Below, in pieces: positions 22,358 to 35,700 of a DNA stretch of 56,691 nt (position 1 is the first letter of the stretch; every line of letters begins with the position of its first letter). The translations under genes and the position numbers were made by a program. The notes under the pieces were generated by a model. The model was given only the letters and a program-made list of their open reading frames with translations, did not search any database and was not told the DNA's origin. The stretch covers positions 1,150,724-1,207,414 of the forward strand of contig NW_019091423.1 of the NCBI RefSeq assembly GCF_001949145.1, in the 5' to 3' direction. Source of the stretch: Acanthaster planci. Its lineage: Eukaryota; Echinodermata; Asteroidea; Valvatida; Acanthasteridae.

Positions 22358-25300
22358 TTGCAATGAATTTAGCAGTATATCATGTCAGAGAGTGCAGAAA
22401 AAGTGAAATGTGCCACCAAACTTAAATATTGAAATAAATCCAACACTCCAGAAATGTCAACAAAACTTCAATTGTTTTCCAAGGATGTCTTAATGGCAAG
22501 AATCCTTTATATACAAATTACAATCACGCAAAATGCACATCTAGCATTGCAATGAAAACAAAACAAAAAAGAACGTCTTTAAATTGTGTTGAACTTAGTT
22601 ACTCAGCCAACTGTCCTTTGAGAACAAAAAGTAGTGAACAGAGAGGGAAATTGTTTGCGCCCAATGTTGACATTTCCCTCAGCTGCCGTATTTAAGAGAT
22701 GAAGTGGTTGGACTGAATGATGAAGTACACTTCAAGTCATAGGCAGTGCTCTGTATTGGTTGAATCTGTACAATAACACCATGAACAAGGCAACAGTGTC
22801 TTTGCACTGTCTGGTTCATCATACCCTGCTCATTAATTGAGCAACCAATTGAGAATTTGCAAGGAAGATTAGAAAAGTAAATTAATTTAGCAGGAAAGAA
22901 TAAACATTCCCTGTACACAGTTTAGATTTTGAAATGGGATACAATGTAAATGGGCCATTTATTCCCAGGAGGGTAGGAATGTATGTCACAGACCATAAAG
23001 ATTCAGGGACATGTGTACTGAGATCATGGTACAGTGTTCTGAGACAGTGACCTGGGAACAAGGTCACTACACTTTGTCAATAAACATTGTGGCTGTGCAC
23101 AACAGCTGATGCTGGCAGGGTTTCAGGGAAGCCTTTTGTGGTAAGTGTAAGTTGAGGGTGACAGGTAAGTTAGGTCTCTCAAAGGAGAGACAGTACAATG
23201 GTTTCAAGTACCCAAGGGGGAGCTCTAGTTAATACAATATACAGGTCACCCCAAGAGGTTGGCTAGTGATGGAGGTTATACAAATTCTGGTGTAAGATCC
23301 AACATGGTTTTGACCTACCAAAATCCACAAAGTTTATACTTAGACTACGAAGTGAAGGACTAGGACTCTTAGCTGAGGGTTTCAAATAAATTCATTTATC
23401 TACAACAGATGGTACATGAGAAACGATAAAATTGCTTTTCTTAGATTCATTTAACAAGTGACACAGAAATACAGAGAAAACTCTCATTACATCACAGGTA
23501 AGACAAAATGCTGAATTAAGGTTCTGACTAATTAATACAGCAACTTTAGCCCAGGTTGTCACTAGTGGTCAGGCTTGATCATATACTGGTCTTGTACTGA
23601 GGCTGTCAAAGCCAGGCCGTCCTAGTCATGTGACACACACCATCAGACAATCAGTGCATTCCATATTGCAGTGCACCTGAACATCAACTATATTATGTAC
23701 ACTACATGTACCTTGACTGCTGAAAGACAGGAGTGACTCCAGAGATGTCAAAAATTAATTTTCCTTGTGTAGTTGGTGCATGTCCCTTCACTATACACAC
23801 AAGACTGAAGACTGAACTCTCCAGAGATACGGTTATTCAGATGCTGTCCCACAACATGCAATGCTTACAGATGTTTTATATCAGTATACTCTGTGAGTGG
23901 GTTTTTTTGTTCACACATACCTCAGCTCAAACTCAAGCTTGGGAAATATTTAGATAAGGAATTTCACAATTCAAATGAGAGCATCACATACAACCTTCCA
24001 TGCCTCGTTCACCAGTTGCCATGCCGCAGAGTTCATTTCAAAAAACAAATATATCCACCCCAGACTTAAAGCAAGAGCCCCAAAACCAAGTAAATGAACT
24101 CACTTGTGGTCTTGAATTACATGTACACTGTACACTTCCACAAGAAAAAACTGTAAGTGAAGCTAAGACCCACATCATTTGTTCCTGAGCTTTCTAAGCC
24201 ATGAGACCATGCCTTGAAAGACAATAGCTTGCCACAACTTTGCAATGAGTTGACTTACTCATTTGTTGTTGGTTAGTTTGATTTTGATTATTCAACCCTA
24301 TTAAACACTCCCAGATTCTTCATAATCCTCAAAACAGGTTTTTAAAGATTTTGCAGCATTGAGTAAGGTTTAGATGTACATGTACAACCCAGCCAAGGTT
24401 ACTTTACATGAGGCTTAATTACTTAATGTCTTGGGGTGTCAAGTACACTGTACAAACAATATGCCATTTTGGTTTATTAAATCAGGAAAAGATTTTGTAG
24501 GATTCAGGCTGGTTCATGCCAAACACGTCAATGAATTTGGATTAAAAATCAAACACATCATCAAAGGAATAGCTATCTCAGAAAAGTGACCCACGCATCA
24601 TGACCTCATGAGAAATGACAAAACTGCACGGGTCGAGTCATACTTTCATAGTTTATATGTTTTCAGATCATTTTCTGCAACAATTACATGGAGCTCATGC
24701 AACATGTTTGATTTTTACTTCTGAATCAGGAAAAAAAGAACACAGACACAAAAAAAATGGGAACAAACAAAAATGGTGTGAAAAAGGGAGACAAATTACA
24801 CAGCCGTTTAAATTGTTAAATATTGTTCAATGCACAAAAAATGGAAGAATCCACTAGATTCAAGGACAAGGTACCCTACCTGGCTCAAACCATGGAGGAT
24901 GTGGTCTTATTCCTCCATGCTCAAACTAATGCTTACTTACAGTTCACTCACACGACAGGCTGCAATACAAATGCAGTCACAAACATGGGATGCCAGCTCT
25001 CTGATTTGAAGTTCATGTGTCAGTCACTCACTCTTGGCAATAAACTGCAGCAGCAGCCAGTTTAAGAAGCCTTGACCCGGGTGCGAACTTCAATTAATTT
25101 CACTCTTGGAGGAGGAGTGGAAAATCGCTGGGGTTAATCAGCAGCGTGCGACACAAATTATCTTTTTACGGCACGCTGGCAAGTCAGGTCTAGCTACCTC
25201 AGTAGGAGGACGGAGGAAAACACAACAGGCGTTGCTGGATGCAATGGGGAGGGGGGTAGGAAGGTCAGGCACACATCAAATTCTTCTCAGCATTTAAGAC

Positions 25301-27855
25301 CTCATTCTTACCAGTACATGTACATACGCTGCATGCACACGTGGTACTGTTGTGGTCAAATAGTGTATTATAAAAGGCCACTCCATGGCAGGTTTCTGAG
25401 AGCTTGAAGAAGAAATTTTATGTTTGTGGCGACTCTTTACCTAGAGTCAATGAGTTAGGAAAATGTCACACCTTATCGGTATTTAGCCCCGTATCTCCAT
25501 CTTCTTTCTATCCCAATTCTTAAGGAAAAACCTTCAAATAACACACAGTAGTGTTCTAAAGAAAAGTTCACTTGTATGTGTGTTAAGAACTCAAAACAAA
25601 ATTAACTTGCGTTATGTGTTACGTTTATGTGTTCGCCCTTATAACTACCTCGTACACCACCATACCAGTTTTGTGTTCAAACTTTATATTTCAGTACACC
25701 TACAGGTTGGATCAACAGCATTCACTGTTGAATAAGAACTGAATTTTATGGTTCTAGCATAATTTATATCCCTTATGTTTTATCCCTAACTTACGTTAAT
25801 TGTTAGGAGAATACAACTCTTTGATCCTGCAGCAAAGCTTTCCTGAACACTGAATGATCTAAGAACATTCAATTCATGACACATGCTGTGAAATAATAAA
25901 ACATCCTCTCTCTCCTGTTACATGTAAGCCTACAGATACATGTTCATGTGCAAATGTGGCATTATGTTTAATGGATATCATGCAGGATGTTTCTATGGTT
26001 TTAAAGGAAGCCTCAAACTTTTAAGCTGTTTATTTTGTCATGCTACATGTACATCCCCTGCAATGTTTTATCAAACCCTACTGAGGTACCAAGCAAAATC
26101 TCATCAAGATTAACTACACCAAAATTAATTAACAAAAACAGGAAGTTCCGGTTTTTTGCTCTTGGCAGACTGATATTCTTTAGCTGTAACTATGGAAAAT
26201 GGATCTGTGATTTGTTGCAACTGATTGGTTTAATTCAAGCTGACTGGGTATGTTTGTTTGCATAGCAACCGTACTGCATTCCTCCACTTAGTTGAGCCAT
26301 GCAATCAAAATCATCGCTAAGTCTTCAATCAGTCTGAAGTCATCACGTGTCAAAGACATCTCCAGAAGAGTTTTCTTTCGCACATCAAACATAAACTGTG
26401 TCAAGAATGCCATTTCAGATATCAAATCAAGAATCACATAATTTTGAATTTTTAAAAAAGGCTGAATAACAATAAATTGCAAAACTAACCAGCAAGAGGG
26501 CACCAATTTGCAGCAATGTTGAAGAAACTCAACACTCAAGAGACCTTTCCTGGGGAAGCCCTTTTCGATTGTGTTCTTCCCGGAACGTATCACATTTGAT
26601 GTAATCTATTAAATGGGGGTGGGGCCCGACTTTTTGGGTTCCAAGCCTCACTTTTATTTTTCTAAATGTGGCTTAAAATATTTAGATACAATTCACCACA
26701 AATTCTAAATTATTCAAAATATGAAGTGGCATTTATTTGTAACAAACTTTTCTTTTGTTGCACATTTTACTCCCAGGTTTAAAAAATGAAAAGTGAACCT
26801 CACTTTCAATTCAAGATGGCCGCAACACGAATACAATGTACTGAAATAAACAAACATGACAAGACAGTGGAGCTGCCCACTGGCACATGTACCTCTCAAC
26901 CATCATTGCCCAAAAAGTTTGAGGCTGAAGGAAGTCTGTCAAATGAGACTTCCAGTCAAGCCTCAAGTTTAAATCTGGTTTTACATGTCACAAGCTGACA
27001 AGGAATAACAACTCTTGTCTCATATTCGGTCTCAAGAGAAAGAACCAGGACCATCAATCATTCACGGCACATTAAGATTGCACTAAAAGCCCTTGACACT
27101 CATAAGCAAAGCCAGAAAACAGGAGATTTTCTGCCATATTTCACCAAACTGTAATCATCCAGAGCTTAACTGACAGCAAATCAGATATGAAGTCAAGGTG
27201 ACAGAATCTTGTCAGGAACCTGGCAAAGAAGTGGGTCAGACTATGACCTCTTAACCACAGTCCATGGTCAGGAATTGTGGGTGATGAAGATGAATACTAA
27301 ACCCATCATAAATTCCACACAGCACATGGTTAGGATGCACTGTACATGTACATTCCCAGACTGATTCTGTCAGAATATGTGTCTCCTTTCCAGACAAGAG
27401 GGTAAAGAAAGGCTTTATTAAGGTTCAGACTAATAAAATGTAAGAACTGAAGTCTGTAGCTGGTTGTTATGACGGCTACTACAGGTGTTTCAGCTGACTA
27501 TACATTACCTGGCTTTGTTACATTATATGTAAGCTTTTACAGAGACCGAATCATCAAAACATTTTACAGGGGCTGAACTATAAATCTCACTTGCTAATGG
27601 TGTCAAGGGTTCTCTCAAAGCTGTGCAAAAGATGTTAATTCAAATGAGCCCAAGAAGTGCCAAAGTAAACCCAACACAATTTCTTTTCTTTTCATAACAA
27701 TGTTGAAAATTGAATCATTTACCTGTAATTAAGTCTGCTAAAACAGGTTCGTAGGCTAGGGGAGTTCAGGAGGTTCAAACGAACCCTCTGCCCCGCTCGC
27801 TTCCGAGTTCCGCTCGTTGGTTTTTTTTTTTCTCAATAAATTTATAATTTTAATA

Positions 27856-27944
27856 TACCGTAATTTTTGGAATATAAGCCGCGGTTTATACAGTGTTTCT
27901 CACACTGCAGTTTATACTTAACTGCGGGCGGCTTATACCGCAAC
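27856..27944. mobile_element. Possible MITE fragment (CCGTAATTTTTGGAATATAAGCC type)
   Basis: ACCGTAATTTTTGGAATATA followed by AGCCGCGGTTTATAC and, further on, GGCGGCTTATACCGC. This ACCGTATTTT...TATAAGCCGC pattern is familiar from short DNA-element ends in many aquatic animal genomes (recollection, not a search). The partner end was not found. Confidence 0.35.
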
Positions 27945-29597
27945 ATATGAAGAATGAAATCAGTCACTAAACGCCGCGCCTTGCCTAATGCGGCCTAACC
28001 CTGGTCATCGCCACAGCCAGGCCTACCAGCGATGCTGCTTTCTGGGCGTGGGGACAAGGGAGTCATATTTTCATTGGTTGCCGTTTTAATACATTGGCTA
28101 TACTCACGTGTTGGAAATGAAGAAACCAGTCCAAAAAGACTGAATAGACTTGTAAATGCACCGTAAGTACCATTCACACCTCACAAGTTGTGCGGTACGC
28201 CTGTTCGTTTTTGTCTTTTACGGTTATGTAATCCATGGTCTTTTGGTTACTGTTTAAAAAAAGAACTCCTACATGGCCCATCCAGCAAGGACACAAATCC
28301 AGCCCACTAAAATTGATAATTTTCAGGATTTGAGAAAGTTTAGGTTCAATGAAAACACTCGTTCGCACACTGCTTCACGTTACATTTGAAGAATGCGTAC
28401 CCGAAACTGTCCTATGGACACTTCAAATTTTCACTTTTAACGTTTGTGTATGGAGCAATATTTTACCTCCAATTTCACAAAAGGTGAAATTTAATCAAAC
28501 TCTAAATATTCTGATTCATAAATGTCAATTTCACATACCTGCTACCAAGTTCTGATGACATTTTATTTTGGTCAGTTTTTTTCTATTTTTACCCGAAGTG
28601 CAAAATGAAATGTGCCCCAAACTTTTTTTAAACAGTTTTTAGTAAGGTGAGTGGAGGTAACAATGATTTACTACAATTTATCACTTTGTTGAACTTCTGA
28701 ATTTTTGTGTGGGATTTTCTGAGATTTATAAAATAATACTGTTCATATATCATTCGCTTGTCACCCAGGGCTTGATTCAACGTGCGGGGTAAAGAGCAAA
28801 TTCATATACCAGGCCAATTTACGATATGCTGGGAACTTAAAAACTAAAGTAGGGGGCCTATGCAAGTCTAACACGCATCCTTTGGTTCACAACAAACATG
28901 GAACTTGTTGAAGTTGTGATCCAAAGCACATTAAGATAGGCCTTTGTATAAAAATATGTGTTCACAGTGCCCCAAGTTCCACTTTTGGGTTTGACGAACC
29001 CCCCTCCCCCGTCTCTGGTCAAGCAATGGGCCTGTAAAAGGCTGGAAAGTGGGATAAAATGAAACAAATACTACATTTTAATCAGCCCTTTTGGGCTGCG
29101 GTAAAGAGTTAGACTTATTTGTATTGATCTACAGTTTACGGATGACATGCCAGATTTGACACAATCACTGATTCCACAGTAATGCTGTCAATTCCGGTAA
29201 AAAGTGTGTCATGAGTTGAGTGAGGTACCGTAAATTAACACTGGAAGGAGTAGAGACTAATCGAAACACCCTGACATGTGATAAATGCTATCTGGATAAA
29301 GCCACTCTGTTATTTATTTATTCACCAAAGACCAAGATGCAACCATCCAACTCAGAGAGGGAGACATCAGATCTCCACCTGACTAGTTCCACACAGAAAT
29401 AAACATGCCAAATTCCATTACAGTAATGCCTACACTGCCTCCTTTGCGGGGGAAAAAAAGGAGATTTCCTCTAACAAGCAAGCTCAACATTAAAAGTACA
29501 TATATCATACCGGTACATGTACTGTACATGAAATTTTAATTCAGACAGTATAACCTTTACTGATTCCCATGTGGTATTATTCAAATGAAGGCAGTCC

Positions 29598-29637
29598 ATG
29601 TACATGTGTACATGTGTACATGTGTACATATGTGCTG
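29598..29637. repeat. (TACATGTG)n microsatellite
   Basis: Four to five tandem copies of an 8-bp palindrome-like unit TACATGTG, ending TACATATGTG. A small expansion of the palindrome that is dispersed through the whole window. Confidence 0.8.
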
Positions 29638-31893
29638 TGACTATGAATTTGTATTGGTGGGTAATTAACTTGTAATTCTGGTAAAACTAATTTATCCCAC
29701 AACTTCTTACTGATTTATAGCAATTAATATACATGTATCTATCTACAGTGTATATGTACATGATTTGTTAATTTAATTGTATCATCATGTACAGCCTACA
29801 TACATGTATATACAAAGTACATGTAATTCTCATTGAAACATGGCAGCATTGAAATACATGTAAATGTATGTGTATAATGTTTCTTACTTTTAAAAATTAT
29901 TTTTTTATCTGAAACGATCTTTCTTCCATTGAGGCATGCTATTCCCCCACCGTCACTACTGGAAGGATCTTGCCTATGTTGGTACAGAATGATGACCTTT
30001 CATTCAGAGAACAGTTTGCAGACCTGTAAGCCACAAGTGGGATTTGGGAGTAATTACCCATCACTTGTCAATATTACCAAGTATTGAAACTACACACAAT
30101 TTGTATCAGCTTATAGCATGTTTTTCATAAAATGGACCAAAATGCAACTCTGCATTTCATTTTACAAAACTTCTAAAAGAGTGACTTTGATCATGTAAAA
30201 TACAAATTAGCACATTCAGATTTATAAAATGATTATTTGGGGATAATTAGGCTTACTGTGCTCATTTGGTGGACATTTGGTTGGTTACCAGTGCAAATCA
30301 AATGGAGTTGAATTCATTTAAAGTTTTATGTCAAAGTGTTTGTACCAAAGGACTCGATTTCAAAACTTCTCTCAACAAGGAAAATTCAGTACATTTTTCA
30401 ACTGATGTATTTTAAAGCACCTAAGAAACAACTTTAACAAAATAACCATGAAAAAAAAGAGCACAAAATTGACGAAAATAATGACAAAGGTTTGGCTCTC
30501 TTCATTCTCTTACTGTATAAAATCACTCTCACTATGCCAATTTGCATGTATCTAGCTGCCAGGTCTTATACCTTTCATACCCCGAAAATAATCTTTAAGT
30601 TTGGCTGCATCAAAAATGTATAATGAGCACAAAAGGTTTCTTGCAAATGTCATATTTGATGGAATTTTTAAGATGTTCGAGAATTTTGAAGGAAAATGCG
30701 TGACATTCGACAATGCCGGAACGCTGTCACATGCATGTAGTGCTCGAAAATGTCATGTGCGATGTTCATTTTGCTGCTTATTTTGGAGATATCCCCACCG
30801 GAAAGTAAATCAAACTTAACAACTCTGAGCATTAAATTTTCATCATGAATAGTATTTTGTATCTCGGATGCCATTTCTTTTGTGAACGTCATTCAGTTTG
30901 AAAGATTTCCTTTTGAGAAACCTTGTTACGAAGAAAAAATCCTGGATCATCACCATTCTGTGGAGGGGCTCATGAATATCGAATGAAAAAGAGGGAGCAC
31001 TATCTGGGTTGATGTCAAACGTCAAACAGCCCACGATGCAGCAAACGTTCCTCTAATGTCACCGTGAGATATCGATGGACGCTGCAAAATCGCCATGATC
31101 GGTATTTTGGACTGCGGTTTTCGGAAACGTACTTGAAGAAAACGTGATCAGTCCAGTCATAAAAGAATGATGGTTTGGGGTGTTTTTTGCACTTTTTAAA
31201 AGCTTGTGTTGTACATCAATTTTGATTTTACTCGCAGTCTATTTTGAAGAATCGAATGACATTCGTGACTGCCGACTTGGGATCAGATTATTTGTGAGAG
31301 ATGATTTTTAATTTTTTGATTATGGTTTTAACATGTGTAAATGTTATCACCTTTCACCACATACAAGTCTGTGAAAATAACCGTGGGGATTATTACTTCC
31401 AAGTAACATTTATTTGGCTAGGATTTCAACAGGTTGTTCACGTCCGTCAAAATGCTGACGTTTGAGACTTTAATTAATCAACTCCAATTAAATTGAAAGA
31501 TGGGCATGGTCATCAGTGTTCCAGATATCAGCCATGACTTCCCTCATTTCATCAGACATTAGGAATTAATTCACTGCTGTTCACTTCAGGAAAAATGAAC
31601 CCCCAAAGTCGAACATTAACTAATGGTCCACATTCTCAGGAACCTGTCTTATATTTCTTGTCATGACATTGGTACATGTACCTTACAAACTTTCCGGCCA
31701 GCTCATACTACACATGGAAAGTGAAAATAAATCTGATTTGTGAGATCAGATCAGATATTCTGTGATGTACATGTACAATTGCAAAAGTTGAAAACTCAAG
31801 TGAATTTAAGTACAAATGTTTGGTGACAAGTCTGTTTCATCTGCAGTGTGATTCAGTGTGTAATTGGTACCTATAAGCCCTACATAAGACAAG

Positions 31894-32704
31894 TAGAGCC
31901 TGCAAATTGACCCCTGAGGGTGCGCTTCCAGAACCCTTGAATAGGAAAAATAGCATCCAAATAGGAAAAATAGCATCCAAAGGTTTTAGAATTTGTAAAT
32001 TTTTTTAAAAATTTTCTTAAAAAATCCAACTTTGAAAAAGGGTTATGGTAAATATTTGCCAGTATATCAACTTACAGAAACTGGAAAATTACTTAACCTA
32101 AAAGAGAAATATCCTGCCAAAATTTGACCCATCTCTCGTACGCAGATGAACATTTACTGTTTGAAATTTTATGGTAGTCTGTCGGTAAAAGCTGAAATAA
32201 AAACAGATCAAAATATCTGACAAACTTTTTTGAATTATAAAGTAATAAACTGAAAGCAATAATATACTTTTATGAACGATTCTATTATTTTATTTAACCT
32301 TTGCGGACAACAACTGCCTTATGTCAAATCAACGGAACAAGGAACCCATCAATTACAGATCTTTGCAACATTTTATAATCTCATTTTCACGTGAGCACGG
32401 GGAGTGAAAACAAACGTTCATGAACAAGGAGATCTACATGTAGACTGTGTACCATATCACTGGAGGTGAAAAGTCGTTGATGAAATTCATTTTTTACCCA
32501 TCTCCAGGTGACTTTTCCTAAATATTTCTTGAGGAAGACAAAGGTAAAATTCCAACATGAGTATTTCATGGGGTGGTTTCAGTTAGGAATTATTCTTCCA
32601 AAAATTATCGAATGTGATAGGACAGCCCCTATGTGAAATCCCTATAGGAGGAGCGCGCGAGGGTTCCGGAAGCTTGCTGCGTGACCTGTCACTTTCAGGC
32701 TCTA
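31894..32704. mobile_element. TA-flanked TIR DNA element (non-autonomous)
   Basis: Left end TAGAGCCTGCAAATTGAC...GCTTCCAGAACCCTTG; right end, read on the minus strand, TAGAGCCTGAAAGTGAC...GCTTCCGGAACCCTCG. The arms are imperfect inverted repeats of about 50 bp with a flanking TA on each side. The 811-bp interior has no transposase frame. A perfect 20-bp tandem duplication is inside (31941-31980). TA target sites suggest a Tc1/mariner-like superfamily, but the termini are not decisive. Confidence 0.65.
31941..31980. repeat. Perfect 2 x 20-bp tandem duplication
   Basis: ATAGGAAAAATAGCATCCAA occurs twice in direct succession, inside the left arm of the TIR element. Confidence 0.9.
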
Positions 32705-35700
32705 CATGTATTAATCGCTATGATAGTCACCAGGTTGCTGGCTCACATCCAACCATGGTACATGCAGATTACATCTTGTTTGTATAACACAAACATGGAA
32801 ATACAGAAGCTTTTGAAAAACTGCTTTCTTTCAAATGCTGCAGAAATCCTGATCATGTAATCTGGAATCTGGATTTACTGGAGTTAAAGTACCGGTACAC
32901 ATACACACATACATCAGACAGTGTGATTTTATCCCTTGGAAAGTCTTCACAAAAGCAATAGTGCTTTAAAAATCACACCCCAGGCATCCCAAAAGAGAAA
33001 GCATTCTGGATAAGGTACATGTAGTGTATGGGTACACGTACAATGCACATCACCCATGCCCCTGAAACTCTTGAAGCATTCTTCAAGTAGGAACAGTCAG
33101 TGCTTTGATGCTGAGGACATTTTTAGCATGAGGTGCTCTTTAAGGAGCTTTGATAGTCAGATATTTTGTCAACATTCCTGAGTGGGTCTCTGGGATGATG
33201 GTGGCATTTCAGGAATGCCTGGAGATGAACCTCTCTCTTTCTGTCTGTGAATCAAATGGCTAGGGCTTAGGGTTTCTGCTGTGAATACAATGCTGTGAAT
33301 ATCCATAGCCATTGGCACAAATACTGGATTTGAAAGTATGTCTTTTGGAAAGATATGTAATGGATATTACAGCTATGTAGCATGTGTACCAACAAGCTGA
33401 TACAATGAGTTAAACACAAGGCTTATCCTTCACATAAACTCTATGAAATAACGCACAGGTTTCACAGACTACAATTGGTCATGAAATGATTTTTTTCTTA
33501 GAAGCATGCGATACTACAATTATTAATCTATGTCTTTTATTCATAAATCTGCCAACCCCAAACCCCTTCCCCCCCAAAAAGGGAAGAAGATAAAAGAAGT
33601 ATCTAAAGTTTGATGATACTAAAAACATGCCTTTTATTTCAAATTCAATGGGATTGAAATTTATAGAATATTTCATTAAGTTTAACCGGCTCAATAAAGA
33701 CATTTCTTATCCAAAACCAAAAAGCAAAGTAAGTTGATAGATGAAATTAATCACATCTGTTTGGAGGGTAGGGGATGGGACCATAGCAAGGCTTCAAGCC
33801 ATGGATCACCTACAGTGTAGCCCCTGGGTAGATCTTCTTACCAAGTACCTGTGCATTTCAAGTAACATGTAGCCTAGCCGTTCCTGTGAATAAATCTCAG
33901 GCAACCAATCAATAAACATATACACCTTATAGTAAATTCAATACAGAGCCAGGGAAAAGGACACAATCGATTAACATGTTCTTACTGCAGGAAAACAAAT
34001 AGAGTTTCATCGTCTCGCTGGTTTAAGAACAACAAAACTGGCAAGACAGAATGACCATGCTTGTAAACTGCTCTTGGCAAGAATACAGAATGAGGCAGAC
34101 TTCAATTCTGTGTGCTTTCGGTTTTTAGAAAGGATCCCAGTCAGGCCGGTATTCATAAAGAACACTGCCACGGTTGCTCAGCAAATTCTCCCCCCCCCCA
34201 AAAAAAATATCCCTTGCAACGTAGCTTACTTTAATAAGTAGAAATCTCAAAGACACTTTTGGTAATTTCACATCACAGTTCTAACCAAATAGAAAACAAC
34301 ACACTGTTAACTGATTACATTGCATTAAGTCTGGTCTGATCCATTAGGAATTCAAATTCAATCAGAAAAAATACAATATTCAGCAACTTGAGTTATTTGA
34401 AATTGAAATGCAAGGGTGGCCTTCCAGCAGGTATGTAATTCAAATCTGCCATGTGCCAGTCATCAATGTCAGTATCAGTGAGTTTGCAACTGTAACATGT
34501 AGGTTATTGAGTGTCAACTATTTCCAGGAATAGGGGCTTTTTGTACACATCACCTCCATCAAAGTAAGCTGTCTATCCATTATCTCTAAAGAGGCCTCCC
34601 ACTTCCTCCATTGCACTACTTCTCAGCTCCATCTGGAAACCATCTCTTTAGTAGATCTATCACAGCTTCCATTCTTGGAGATCAAGTTCAAGGAAGCCCT
34701 GTCAGGTCTAATCAACCACAGTCTTTTGTAAACCCAGCAGTTCCTCCAATAACACTACATGTATAAGCAACACTTTGGAAAATACGGCCAGACTAATCTC
34801 TCCATAACATTCTGTGAAACTGCTCAGAAGAAACTCCAGCCTGTAATCACCAGTTAAAAAAAATGGTTTCAAAAAGCAGAGCAGGTTGCATTTTACTGAC
34901 AATAACATGGCACTGTAAATGGTGCCATACACCTGTTAGTTGGACACTATGTAGACATGCTGAAAACTTCACATTAAATCTTTTTGGTATCAACCTACAG
35001 GAACTATGGTCTCAATAGTGGCTGACACGACATCATTCACTGGGTGGCATTGGAACCCCCCCTCCTTTACACTTGATCCTGCAAAGAAGGATCAGATCCA
35101 GGCCAGAGCAATCAAGTGAGGGGAATCAGATCATGTACATGTACATATGGTACATGTCATGTAGGTACATGACATGTAGGTCTTCACCAATGGCATAAGT
35201 ATGGCATAAAAATACTGTAGTTGATTAGATTTTCATCATTTTGTTAGATTTATGCAAATTTACAGGCACTCACAACAGGTAATAAAGGTGCATAAAACCA
35301 ACTGCCTCTCTGGCAGGCCAAACAAGCTCACTGATGTCATTTACATACATGGATATCCTTGTCAATCCTGATTTTGCAATGTGGATTTCTCCAACCTGTC
35401 ATGTCAGGAAGAAGCAAGTATTGGTGGAATAAATGTTAAACAGTTAGAACAGTTAATTCAAAGGAGCTGCATCTCTGCATAAAAACCACTGCACCAGGAG
35501 ACCTCACTGTCAAGACGAAAGGAGGGGGGATTTACAATGACCTTGACCTTTCTGCAACTCACTTGACTTTATGTCATAACAGGAAAATGGCTTGACATTG
35601 TCTCTTCAGAGAAGAGAGGTTGTCAAGGAGGATGAAGGGATAAAGAGGAAAACTGACTTGGAGATGATGAGTAGGAAAAGAACAGGCAGATTTCATTTAA

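Noticed and set aside
26786-26840. AAGATGGCCGC (YY1-like) and nearby AGGAAGTTCCGG (ETS-like) as a core promoter
   Set aside because: Single short motifs about 670 bp apart in a large intron; no initiator, CpG island or exon follows.
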